NCBI RefSeq assembly: GCF_036549475.1
Contig: NZ_JAZHLI010000005.1
Coordinates: forward strand, 1-64,000
Origin: Aurantimonas sp036549475
GTDB taxonomy: Bacteria; Pseudomonadota; Alphaproteobacteria; Rhizobiales; Rhizobiaceae
Length of the DNA stretch: 64,000 nucleotides
Direction of reading: 5' to 3'
The translations under genes and the position numbers were made by a program. Each line of letters starts with the position of its first letter. Position 1 is the stretch's first letter. Positions 8,905 to 16,987 of this stretch are shown one piece after another. The notes under the pieces are model-generated. The model saw only the letters and a program-made list of their open reading frames with translations. It did not search any database and was not told the origin of the DNA.

Positions 8905-10605
8905 GTGACGCGCTGGCTTGCCGCTTTCCTCATCGTCCTTGCGACGCAGCTTGCGGCGATCGCCCAGGAGTCGGGTGGTAGCTCCCCACGCTTTCTGGCA
9001 ATCGAGACGCTGAATTCGGGCTTGCCGCCGGTCGACACCTATATCGATCGCGATACGCCGCAGGGGATGATGGAGACCTTCGTCTTTGCCGCCGAACGGG
9101 AAGACTGGGACACCGCGGCCCACATGCTGGACCTGTCGGGGATCGACCCGGCCCTGCAACCGGAGATGGGACCGGCCCTTGCAGCACGGCTGAACGAGGT
9201 GATCGAGGGGGCGATGTGGCTCGACTGGGGCGATCTGCCGGATCGCCCGGATGCGCTGGCCGCCAATGTCGCCAGCGAGAACCCGATGGCCGGCGAGCCG
9301 CGCCGCAACATCCGCCTCGCCATCCTGCAACTGCCGGACCGGCCTATCTCGATCCGAATTGCGAGGGTCAAGCCGGATGGCGGCGATCCGGTCTGGGTCT
9401 TTTCCCGCCAGACCGTGGACAACATCCTTCCCCTGTACGAGGAGTTCGGTCCGACGCGCTTCGAGCAGGCGCTGCCGCCGATCCTCTTGAAGAGCGCCTT
9501 CTGGACACTGGCCTGGTGGGAGGTGATTGCCCTCCCGCTCGTCCTTCTGGTCGCAGTCGTGGCCGCAGCGCTGGTCTATTCGGGGATGGGGCACGCCAAG
9601 CGCAACCAGCCGTCGCAGATCGCCGAGCGGATCGTGGATACGATCCAGATGCCCGTGGCGCTGATGGTCTGCGTCGGGACATTCTCACTGGTGAAGGCCT
9701 GGCTGTTCACCTTCTCAGGCGCCGTGAACACGTTCCTGACGCCGCTTCAGTCGGCCCTCTTCATCATCGCGCTGGCACTCATCGCGGTGCGGATCGTCGA
9801 CGCCGTCCTCGATCGGGTCGTGCGCCGCAACATGGAAGAGCTCAGCGAATCGGACGCGGCTGCGCAACGCAACCTCTACACCAACATTTCCGCCGCTCGC
9901 CGGGTCGCGATTGTCGTCGCCTTCTTCGTTGGCACCGCACTCGTCCTGATTCAGACCAATGCCTTCGAGACGCTCGGCTTCTCCCTGCTGGCGTCGGCCG
10001 GGGCCATCGGCCTGATCCTCGCCTTCGCCGCACGATCCGTTCTCGCCGACATCATGGCCAGCCTGCAGATCGCCCTCGCCAAGACGGCCCGGATCGGCGA
10101 TGCCGTGCTCTACAAGGGCCAGTGGTGCTACGTCGAAAAGATCAACTTCACCTATCTGCAGCTCAAGAGCTGGGACAATCGGCGGCTGATCGTGCCGGTC
10201 TCGGAGCTCGTCTCGAACAGCTTCGAGAACTGGACCAAGCAGGACGCCAGCCTGATCAAGAGCGTCGAGTTGCGCCTCGACCATCGTGCTGACGTCGATC
10301 GGCTGCGCGAAGCGTTCCAGCAATTCGTCGACGAATCCGACGATATCATCGACAAGAATTCCGCCAAGGTCCAGGTCATCGGTCACGATTCCACCGGCAT
10401 GCTGGTCTGGTTTCTGGCCTCGGCGGAGGATCCGAGCACCGGCTGGGCGATGGAATGCCGCCTGCGCGAGACCATGCTGAAGGCGGTGGCACGGCTGGAA
10501 GTCGAGGAGGGCGGCGGTGCGCGCCGGGTCGCCTATCTGCCGCGCGAACGCGAGGAACAGGTCGGCGATACCGCGGACGAGAACCAGCCTCAGGCGGCGA
10601 TGTAG
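8905..10605 (+). CDS. Mechanosensitive ion channel of the MscS family with periplasmic N-terminal domain
   Basis: About 566 residues. A Sec-type signal (RWLAAFLIVLATQLAAIAQ) is followed by ~180 residues of soluble, presumably periplasmic sequence, then four to five membrane helices (about 208-228, 250-270, 284-300, 335-352, 358-380). The pore-lining helix is Gly/Ala-rich (SLLASAGAIGLILAFAARS) and leads into the MscS beta domain, with GQWCYVEKINFTYLQLKSWD and the segment RRLIVPVSELVSN. It would act as a tension-gated safety valve in the inner membrane, the large N-terminal domain suggesting an extra sensing role. Start: GTG at 8905 with GAGG seven bases upstream directly precedes the signal peptide. 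Its 3' end overlaps the convergent YitT gene by 16 bases. Confidence 0.9.
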   Translation: MTRWLAAFLIVLATQLAAIAQESGGSSPRFLAIETLNSGLPPVDTYIDRDTPQGMMETFVFAAEREDWDTAAHMLDLSGIDPALQPEMGPALAARLNEVIEGAMWLDWGDLPDRPDALAANVASENPMAGEPRRNIRLAILQLPDRPISIRIARVKPDGGDPVWVFSRQTVDNILPLYEEFGPTRFEQALPPILLKSAFWTLAWWEVIALPLVLLVAVVAAALVYSGMGHAKRNQPSQIAERIVDTIQMPVALMVCVGTFSLVKAWLFTFSGAVNTFLTPLQSALFIIALALIAVRIVDAVLDRVVRRNMEELSESDAAAQRNLYTNISAARRVAIVVAFFVGTALVLIQTNAFETLGFSLLASAGAIGLILAFAARSVLADIMASLQIALAKTARIGDAVLYKGQWCYVEKINFTYLQLKSWDNRRLIVPVSELVSNSFENWTKQDASLIKSVELRLDHRADVDRLREAFQQFVDESDDIIDKNSAKVQVIGHDSTGMLVWFLASAEDPSTGWAMECRLRETMLKAVARLEVEEGGGARRVAYLPREREEQVGDTADENQPQAAM

Positions 10606-11216
10606 CGATCGGGCCGGTGATTGACGGACAGCGACAGGTTCAGGACGACCGCGCCGATGATCGAATAGGCGATGGCGACAGGATCAGCCACGGCGAAGGA
10701 CAGGGCGAGAATGGTCAGATCGATGGCAAGCTGCGTAAGTCCCGCCTTCCAGCCCATCCGGTCCTGCAGATAGATCGCCAGGATGCCGACGCCACCGAGA
10801 CTCGCCCGGTGGCGGAACAGGGCGAGAAGCCCGAAGCCGATCAGCATGCCGCCGAGCACCGCGCCGACCAGGGGATAGACCGCGCCCAGCGTGAAGTAAT
10901 GCGGCTGCAGCGCCGTCAGCACCGAGAGGCAGGCGACCGCCAGGAAGGTCTTGATGGTGAAGGCCCAGCCGAGACGCCGGATCGCCAGGCCGTAGAAGGG
11001 CAGGTTGACGACGAAGAACACAACGCCGACATTCCAGCCGGTGGCATAGGAAACGATCAGCGCCAGCCCTGCCGTGCCGCCGGTGACGAAGCCGAGATGG
11101 GCGAGGATCGACAGGCCGATCGTCACCATCAGCGCACCGGTCACGATGCCCTGCGCATCCTCGAGCGGCGAATGGTGGGTGGCTGTCGCCGCCCAGCGTC
11201 CGAGATCAGACGCCAT
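10590..11216 (-). CDS. YitT family membrane protein
   Basis: A 208-residue protein with about six membrane helices and the family signature HLGFVTGGTAGLALIVSYATG (positions about 40-60), typical of the YitT/DUF161 domain. The C-terminal DUF2179 domain seen in many Firmicutes members is absent, as is usual for short proteobacterial versions. Function is unknown; a transport role is assumed from the fold. The gene starts 3 bases after the stop of the SpoIIAA-like gene on the same strand, so the two are probably one operon. The 3' end overlaps the convergent MscS gene by 16 bases. Confidence 0.87.
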   Translation of the reverse strand: MASDLGRWAATATHHSPLEDAQGIVTGALMVTIGLSILAHLGFVTGGTAGLALIVSYATGWNVGVVFFVVNLPFYGLAIRRLGWAFTIKTFLAVACLSVLTALQPHYFTLGAVYPLVGAVLGGMLIGFGLLALFRHRASLGGVGILAIYLQDRMGWKAGLTQLAIDLTILALSFAVADPVAIAYSIIGAVVLNLSLSVNHRPDRYIAA

Positions 11217-11219
11217 GGC

Positions 11220-11609
11220 TCAGAAGGTCGCCGCGGGGTTGCCGTTCTTCACCCAGAGGCGGGCGATGTCCTCGTCCGCCATGGCGAAGGCCTTGATGTC
11301 GACCATGGGCATGGCGAGGTCCTGCAAGCCGACGACCGAGCGCACCCAGCCCTTGTCGGTGACCACCGCCACGCGGCGGAAGCGCGACAGGTCGGCAAAG
11401 CGGCTCAGCGAATATTGCACGTCACGGGCGATCGCGGCCGGGGTGAACATGCCGATCTCGCGCACGATGACGAGGATGGACAGGGCGCCCGGCCGGTCGG
11501 CGAGCTTGGCGTCGACCACGGCAATCACGCGCTCGACATCGGCCTTGTCGACGCGACCGTCGATCTCGAAGGCGATCACGGCATCGGATCCGGGGATAAT
11601 GGTCAGCAT
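11220..11609 (-). CDS. SpoIIAA-like (STAS/SEC14-fold) protein
   Basis: A 129-residue cytoplasmic protein with the alternating beta/alpha pattern of the SpoIIAA-like family (Pfam SpoIIAA-like): an N-terminal strand MLTIIPGSDAVIAFEIDG, then GALSILVIVREIG, and the late RRVAVVTDKGWVRSV segment, which is characteristic of this group. Such proteins are related to lipid-binding SEC14/CRAL-TRIO and anti-sigma-antagonist folds; no activity is assigned. The start is placed at MLTIIPG because the sequence upstream is not conserved-looking and the family begins here. It leads a probable two-gene unit with the YitT gene (3-base gap) and is divergent from the exonuclease gene 141 bases away. Confidence 0.83.
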   Translation of the reverse strand: MLTIIPGSDAVIAFEIDGRVDKADVERVIAVVDAKLADRPGALSILVIVREIGMFTPAAIARDVQYSLSRFADLSRFRRVAVVTDKGWVRSVVGLQDLAMPMVDIKAFAMADEDIARLWVKNGNPAATF

Positions 11610-11749
11610 CGCTCGCACTCGACGATTGGCAGGGACATTCCCTCGATCATAATCTGTTGCGGTGCAAAAGGAACCTGCATGCACGCCCGGAGATTGGGAT
11701 CTGCCGAGGAAGTTCGCGGCCCGCCGCATCGCCACGAGGAAATCATCCC

Positions 11750-12769
11750 ATGCGCCCCGACGAATTGCTGCGACCCACGCCGCAGGGGCTATATTGTCCG
11801 CCCGGCGACTTCTTCATCGATCCGGTGCGTCCGGTCGAGAGGGCGCTGATCACCCATGGTCACGCCGACCATGCCCGCTCTGGCCATATGCGAGTCATGG
11901 CGACACGCCAGACACTGGCGATCATGGCGCTGCGCTATGGCGAGGAGTTCTGCGTCGAGCGTCTGGAAGCGGGCATCGGCGAGACGATCCGCATCCGCGA
12001 CGTCGACGTCACCTTCCATCCGGCCGGCCACGTTCTCGGCTCGGCGCAGATCGCGGTGTCCCACAATGGGCTGACCATCGTCGCCTCGGGCGACTACAAG
12101 CGCCGCGCGGATCCCACCTGCGCCGCCTTCGAGCCTGTGCCCTGCGACGTCTTCATCACAGAGGCCACATTCGCGCTGCCGGTCTTCCGCCATCCCGATA
12201 CGGCGGGGGAGGTGGACAAGCTCCTGACCTCGCTTGCCCAGTTTCCCGAGCGGGCGCATCTCGTTGGCGCCTATGCGCTGGGCAAGGCGCAGCGGGTGAT
12301 CCGACATCTGAGGGAGGCGGGATACGACGCGCCGATCTACATTCACGGCGCGTTGAAGAAGCTTTGCGACTTCTACCAGAGCGAGGGCATCGATCTCGGC
12401 GATCTGCGGCCCGCAACGGTCGATGCCAAGGCCGGGACGGCCAAGGCGGCCTTTGCCGGCGCGGTGGTCGTCGGCCCACCCTCAGCCTTTGCCGACCGCT
12501 GGGCGCGGCGGTTTCCCGATCCGGTCTCGTGCTTCGCGTCGGGCTGGATGCGGGTGCGCCAGCGCGCCCGGCAACGCGGCGTCGAACTGCCGCTGATCAT
12601 CTCCGACCATTGTGACTGGGACGAGTTGACCGAGACGATCGACGAGATCGCGCCGCAGGAGGTCTGGGTGACCCATGGCCGGGAGGAGGCGCTGGTCCGC
12701 TGGTGCGAGCTGCGGCAGCTGCGTGCGCGCCCGCTGCACCTCGTCGGCTACGAGGACGAGGCGGAATAG
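11750..12769 (+). CDS. Ligase-associated DNA damage response exonuclease (metallo-beta-lactamase fold)
   Basis: A 339-residue member of the beta-CASP/metallo-beta-lactamase nucleases. The metal site motif HGHADH is at residues 36-41, the second motif is HPAGHVLGSAQI near 95-106, and the Asp motif is ASGDYK near 120. The late ISDHCDWDELTETI segment is shared by the ligase-associated exonucleases. In other genomes this gene overlaps or abuts the ATP-dependent ligase, followed by lhr and pdeM. Here the downstream neighbour is a convergent methyltransferase 91 bases away and no ligase gene lies in the window. The ATG at 11750 is the only start that gives the family N-terminus MRPDELLRPTPQGLYCP. 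Confidence 0.9.
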   Translation: MRPDELLRPTPQGLYCPPGDFFIDPVRPVERALITHGHADHARSGHMRVMATRQTLAIMALRYGEEFCVERLEAGIGETIRIRDVDVTFHPAGHVLGSAQIAVSHNGLTIVASGDYKRRADPTCAAFEPVPCDVFITEATFALPVFRHPDTAGEVDKLLTSLAQFPERAHLVGAYALGKAQRVIRHLREAGYDAPIYIHGALKKLCDFYQSEGIDLGDLRPATVDAKAGTAKAAFAGAVVVGPPSAFADRWARRFPDPVSCFASGWMRVRQRARQRGVELPLIISDHCDWDELTETIDEIAPQEVWVTHGREEALVRWCELRQLRARPLHLVGYEDEAE

Positions 12770-12860
12770 GCGGCGCATTGTCGTCCGCAGAGGCGCTGGG
12801 CGTAGCGGCCACCCCGGCCTGAGCCGGCGCGGCCATTCCACGACTGCGGCAGCGAGGGAC

Positions 12861-13514
12861 TCAGGCCCGGGGGCCGCGCGCGTAGATCCAGTAATGGGCG
12901 CCTTCCTCGGCGATATACCAGGCGTTCGGCAACTGCATGACAAGCTTGACGAAACCCTCCCGCTCCAGCCGCTCGCTCACCGCCGCGTAGTCGGATTCGT
13001 CGAGATAGCTGTTGCGGGTCGAGATCACCATCAGGCCGTCCGACTTGAGGTAGCGAGCCATCCGTGTCAGCGCGGCGGGCTCGACATGACCGAGAGTGAA
13101 GACCCCGGCACACACGATGACGTCGTATTGGCGGCCGAACGGATTGTCGTGGTCCTCGTTCAGATCGACACCGCCCGCCAGCTTGCCGTAAGCCTTGGTC
13201 CTGCTAGCAATGTCGACCATTTCCTGCGACAGGTCGAAACCATCGACATCTCGAAAGCCACGCTTGCGCAGTTCCTCGCCGGCAAGCCCCGTCCCACAAC
13301 CGGCATCGAGCACCGACGTCGTCTGCGGTGCCTTGTTCAGATAGGCCTCGGCCACGAGGGCAGCAGCGGAGGCGACGACGCGCGGGCCGCCATAGGCCTG
13401 GTCGCGGACGTCCTTGTCGTATCGCTGTGCCCAGCCGGCGTAATAGTCGTTCAGCTTTTCCGGGTCGCCATCCAGGGCGTGCGAGGCTTGAATCGTGCTG
13501 ACGGAATCCTGCAA
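12861..13514 (-). CDS. Class I SAM-dependent methyltransferase
   Basis: A 217-residue Rossmann-fold methyltransferase. Motif I is VLDAGCGTG (about 68-76), followed by the acidic strand end VDGFDLS and motif IV YDVIVCAGVFTLGHV. The N-terminal KLNDYYAGWAQRYDKDV region matches small-molecule methyltransferases of the Williams-Beuren/UbiE-like type. There is no ATG near the conserved N-terminus: the start is a TTG at 13514 with GGAG seven bases upstream; an upstream ATG at 13637 would add 41 basic, cysteine-containing residues that look untranslated. Substrate unknown. The gene is divergent from a histidine kinase across an unusually AT-rich 534-base spacer and convergent with the exonuclease gene. 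Confidence 0.85.
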   Translation of the reverse strand: MQDSVSTIQASHALDGDPEKLNDYYAGWAQRYDKDVRDQAYGGPRVVASAAALVAEAYLNKAPQTTSVLDAGCGTGLAGEELRKRGFRDVDGFDLSQEMVDIASRTKAYGKLAGGVDLNEDHDNPFGRQYDVIVCAGVFTLGHVEPAALTRMARYLKSDGLMVISTRNSYLDESDYAAVSERLEREGFVKLVMQLPNAWYIAEEGAHYWIYARGPRA

Positions 13515-14048
13515 GTTTCGTCTCCGTATCGATTTTGGTGCCACGGTGCACTGCACATAACACAAAATCTGATCGCTGCAGCGGATTTCCAAGAAAATTC
13601 TGCAATTCAGTAAGCGTCTGAATGCAGATTTCCTCATATCATGTGTATATAATATAAAAAATCATCTTTTACTAACGAATTTTTCGATCGGAGACATCCA
13701 TCAGAACTTCTATTGGACGATCCTGCCTTTCAGAATTTTGTCATATACGCATTTATCTGCGTAAGCGTTGAATATCTATATTTGGAATGGTTTATTCGCC
13801 GGCAAAAAATCGATGCGATAACATTATCTTAGAAGCCACTGCCGCCGCCCCTCGATTGTGGCGCCAGGCGGGGTGCCTCCCACTTCCGGTTCAGCATCGC
13901 TCGCGGGTCGAGTGTTGCGGCGATACTTCAGAGCGGTTGCGGCTGCTGTTGCCCCGCCCAGTTCCCGCTGCGGAGCCGCTTGTGGATCGCGCCCGGTCCG
14001 GTCAAACTCACCCGCGTCCTGCCAAGGAGGTGGGGGGGACAATACGCC
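13515..14048. promoter_or_regulatory. Long divergent spacer with AT-rich core
   Basis: This 534-base gap separates the TTG start of the methyltransferase (minus) from the ATG of the histidine kinase (plus). The core, about 13540-13850, is strikingly AT-rich for this genome, with runs such as GTATATAATATAAAAAATC at 13645-13663 containing a perfect TATAAT (13648-13653). No convincing -35 element at the right spacing was found, so promoters are likely but not placed. From about 13850 to 14048 composition returns to GC-rich, with G-rich AAGGAGGTGGGGGGG just upstream of the kinase start. No protein-coding or tRNA-like sequence was recognised. Confidence 0.5.
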
Positions 14049-16037
14049 ATGTGGTCCTTTCGAACGGTCTTGACGTCGGCTCTGGTTGCGCTGCAGGTCG
14101 CGGCGCTGCTGGCGATCCTTGCGCTGACCTATTTCGCCTCACAGAACGTGCTCCTGTCCTATGCCGAACAATTGACGCAGCGGGTCGCCGACGACACCAC
14201 GACATTCACCCAGAACTTCCTTACTCCTGCAGATGACGCGGCGGCGCTGTCCCAGCGTCTCGCCGAGAGTCCTGTTCTCGGCACCTCCGACCGGCCCGCG
14301 CTCGAGCGCTATTTCTACGAGATCCTGCGCTCGCGCAGCGATTTCGCCGGCATCTTCTACGGCGCCGCCGACGGGGCGTTTCTTTATGTCAGCCGCGACA
14401 GGAGCGTCGAGGGGGCCGAATACCGGATCAAGCGGGTCGCGACGCAGCCGGACCGCTCGGTCGAACTGATCTATCTGACGGCGGATTTCCGGCCGGTGTC
14501 GCGGCGCCGCGACGATGCTGACACTTATGATCCGCGGACGCGCCCCTGGTATGTCAAGGCATCGACCACCCGCGACGTCGTGTGGACCGACCCCTACATC
14601 TTCTTCTCGGCGCAGCGGCCCGGCATCACCGTGGCGAAGGCGGTGCGGGCCGACGAGCGCCTGGGCATGCGCGGCGCCGTCGGCATCGACATCGAAATCC
14701 ACGCCCTGTCGGCGTTCCTGGACGGGCTGAAGATCGGCAGTCGCGGTTCCGCCGCGATCGTCTCGCAATCGGGCGAGGTCATCGCCCATCGCGACCCGTC
14801 CCTCGTGCTGGCCACCGACGTGTCCGGCAAGCAGCGCTTCGCCCAGGTGTGGGAAATCGACGATCCGGCCCTTGCCCAGGCCGTCAGCAGTTTGCCGGGC
14901 GGCCTGGCCAGCGTAAATCCCGGCGAGACGCGACTGACACGGTTCGAGGCGGGCGGCGAGAACTGGCGGGGAGCGGTGAAGCGTCTGGCCGGCTCCCGTA
15001 CGCCCTGGGCGGTGGTCACCTATCTGCCGGAAAGCGACATTCTCGGCCCGATCTACAGCATTCGCGACATCGGGATCGCCGTGGTCGCCATCGTGGTGGC
15101 GCTGACGGCGCTGCTCGGCGTGCTCCTGGCCCGTGCGCTGACCCGGCCGATCGGCGCGCTCGCCGCCCAGGCCGAGCGGATCTCGGAGGGCAATTTCGCC
15201 GATATTCCGCTGCCGACCATGTGGACCAAGGAACTGGCGGGGACCCGGCAGGCCATGCGCCGTGCCACCAGCTGGCTGCGCGACTACCGGCGCGAGAACG
15301 AGACGCTGGCCGAGCGGCTGCGCGAGGCCGGGCGGGTGCTGGAGCGCCGGGTGGAAGAGCGCACCGAGGAACTGGCCGTGGCCAATCGCGACCTCGAACA
15401 GGCCAACGACAATGCCGAATTGCTGGCCCATGAACTCGATCATCGGGTCAAGAACCTCTTCGCCATCACGGCGTCGCTGGTCACGCTGGCGGCAAAGCAC
15501 GCCACGACGCCGCTTGAGGTGGCGGACGAGGCACGCGGGCGCATCAATGCCCTGGCCCGCGCCCATGCCGACACCCAGAGTGCGCGGGAATCGCAACTGG
15601 CCGGGATCGTCACGAGCGTGCTTCGGCCTTATGCGGGGATCGCGGAGGTGCAACTGACGATCGAGGGCGATCCGGTGACGATCCCGTCCTCCAGCGTGAC
15701 GCCGCTGGGCCTGATCCTCTACGAACTGGCGACCAATGCGGCGAAATACGGCGCGCTGCGCGGTACCGGCGGGGCGCTGGACGTTCGCTGGACGGCGGCC
15801 GGCAACGGTGGGGTGCGGATGGTCTGGACGGAGACGCCCGCCGAATCGCCTGCGGGTGACGTGATCAACCCGTCGCAGCATTCGGGGTTCGGATCAGTTA
15901 TGCTCGATGCGATGGCAAGCCGGCTGAACGCCAATATCCAGAGGCAGCTCACTCCGCGGGGCCTGCGGGTCGTGCTGACCATGGAAGCGCTGGAAGAGCG
16001 CGGCGGTCTTCGCACTGTCGCAGCGGCGGAGGCGTAG
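14049..16037 (+). CDS. Membrane sensor histidine kinase, dCache-HAMP-HWE/HisKA_2 type
   Basis: A 662-residue sensor. An N-terminal membrane helix (about 8-32) and a second near 341-361 enclose a ~300-residue periplasmic double-Cache sensing domain, containing the typical YDPRTRPWYVKA motif. A HAMP segment and a coiled coil (to about 455) lead to the dimerisation helix ELDHRVKNLF with the phospho-acceptor His465, then a HATPase domain with N-box Asn563 (ELATNAAKYGAL). HisKA_2/HWE kinases are abundant in alphaproteobacteria and often act on single-domain or PhyR-type responders. No response regulator lies next to it, so it is an orphan kinase. The start follows a G-rich ribosome site about 10 bases upstream. 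Confidence 0.9.
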   Translation: MWSFRTVLTSALVALQVAALLAILALTYFASQNVLLSYAEQLTQRVADDTTTFTQNFLTPADDAAALSQRLAESPVLGTSDRPALERYFYEILRSRSDFAGIFYGAADGAFLYVSRDRSVEGAEYRIKRVATQPDRSVELIYLTADFRPVSRRRDDADTYDPRTRPWYVKASTTRDVVWTDPYIFFSAQRPGITVAKAVRADERLGMRGAVGIDIEIHALSAFLDGLKIGSRGSAAIVSQSGEVIAHRDPSLVLATDVSGKQRFAQVWEIDDPALAQAVSSLPGGLASVNPGETRLTRFEAGGENWRGAVKRLAGSRTPWAVVTYLPESDILGPIYSIRDIGIAVVAIVVALTALLGVLLARALTRPIGALAAQAERISEGNFADIPLPTMWTKELAGTRQAMRRATSWLRDYRRENETLAERLREAGRVLERRVEERTEELAVANRDLEQANDNAELLAHELDHRVKNLFAITASLVTLAAKHATTPLEVADEARGRINALARAHADTQSARESQLAGIVTSVLRPYAGIAEVQLTIEGDPVTIPSSSVTPLGLILYELATNAAKYGALRGTGGALDVRWTAAGNGGVRMVWTETPAESPAGDVINPSQHSGFGSVMLDAMASRLNANIQRQLTPRGLRVVLTMEALEERGGLRTVAAAEA

Positions 16038-16119
16038 GCCGCCAGGGTGGCACGGTGATCTTGCCGATCGCCGCCGTGGGTGGCTGCCCACGCTCGCAAC
16101 CGCCGTCTGAGCCCGCCCG

Positions 16120-16896
16120 TCAGTCCTGCGTGGCTGCCGCCGGCTCTTCGCGTGCGGCCCGCGTGCTCCAGGCGGCGGTGTCGCCGAGCACGTAGGTCAC
16201 CAGATGATTGGACATATAGGCGTAGCCTTCGACCGACGCGTGGAAGCCATCGCGGGAAAAACCGGCAGGCTCGACCCGGGGCAGGGTGGTTGCCGCGATC
16301 GCGCCCCGCTCGGCGCACAGGCGTGCACCCTTGCGCCGGATGATGCGGGCGCGCAGTTCCAGCACCGTTGCGAGACCGCGCGGCAGGGCCGGCACGCGCT
16401 CGAAGTCGACCGGAGGCGACCAGACGATCCGTGCGCCCGGCCATTTCGCCTTGAGGGCATAGAGCAGCGTCCCAAAGCCCTTCTTGAAGCGCAGTGCGCC
16501 GTGGAAATTCTTGGCATCGTTGGTGCCGATCATCAGCACGATATGGGTGAAGGCATGGCCGAGATGGGGCACGACATGGTCGCGGATCTCGGACGATACC
16601 GCCGAGTTCGAACCGGCGGTTCGCCAGAACACGTCATGTCCGGTCAGCGCATAGAGACGCTCGGCAAGCTTTGGTGCCAGGCTGTCGTCGATCCGCTCGA
16701 CCCCGACACCGGCCGCCGAACTGTCTCCGACCACCAGCAACCGGATCGGCGCGTCACGCCGATCACCCCTGCCGTACAGGCCGCTATGGCTGCCGGCCGG
16801 CGGGGCCATGCGCTCGACGCGCCGTCGCACGCCGATGCCCTGCCAGACATAGACGGGAAACAGAAGCCAGGAGAGGTATGCGTCGCGAAAGGCCAT
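16120..16896 (-). CDS. SGNH/GDSL-type esterase or lipase-fold hydrolase
   Basis: A 258-residue SGNH hydrolase. Block I is LLVVGDSSAAGVG with the nucleophile Ser59, block III is MIGTNDAKN with the Gly-Thr-Asn-Asp oxyanion motif, and block V is SRDGFHAS supplying Asp and His. A hydrophobic N-terminus (AYLSWLLFPVYVWQGIGV, about residues 6-23) may be an uncleaved membrane anchor. The family hydrolyses esters, including lipid, polysaccharide acetyl or thioester substrates; specificity cannot be read. The gene follows pgk on the minus strand after 91 bases and could be read from the same transcript, though a metabolic link is not evident. Confidence 0.87.
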   Translation of the reverse strand: MAFRDAYLSWLLFPVYVWQGIGVRRRVERMAPPAGSHSGLYGRGDRRDAPIRLLVVGDSSAAGVGVERIDDSLAPKLAERLYALTGHDVFWRTAGSNSAVSSEIRDHVVPHLGHAFTHIVLMIGTNDAKNFHGALRFKKGFGTLLYALKAKWPGARIVWSPPVDFERVPALPRGLATVLELRARIIRRKGARLCAERGAIAATTLPRVEPAGFSRDGFHASVEGYAYMSNHLVTYVLGDTAAWSTRAAREEPAAATQD

Positions 16897-16987
16897 GCGG
16901 CGGCTCCGTCATGTCGGGGAATCGGGGCGCGGATCGGCTGTGTCCGAACAAGGTGGCCGCGACGCCGCCCGCGTCGCGGCCCATCGC

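Noticed and set aside
10455..11849. A 464-codon plus-strand open frame across the YitT and SpoIIAA-like genes
   Set aside because: It is highly charged low-complexity sequence, overlaps the MscS end and two good minus-strand genes, and has no ribosome site or family pattern.
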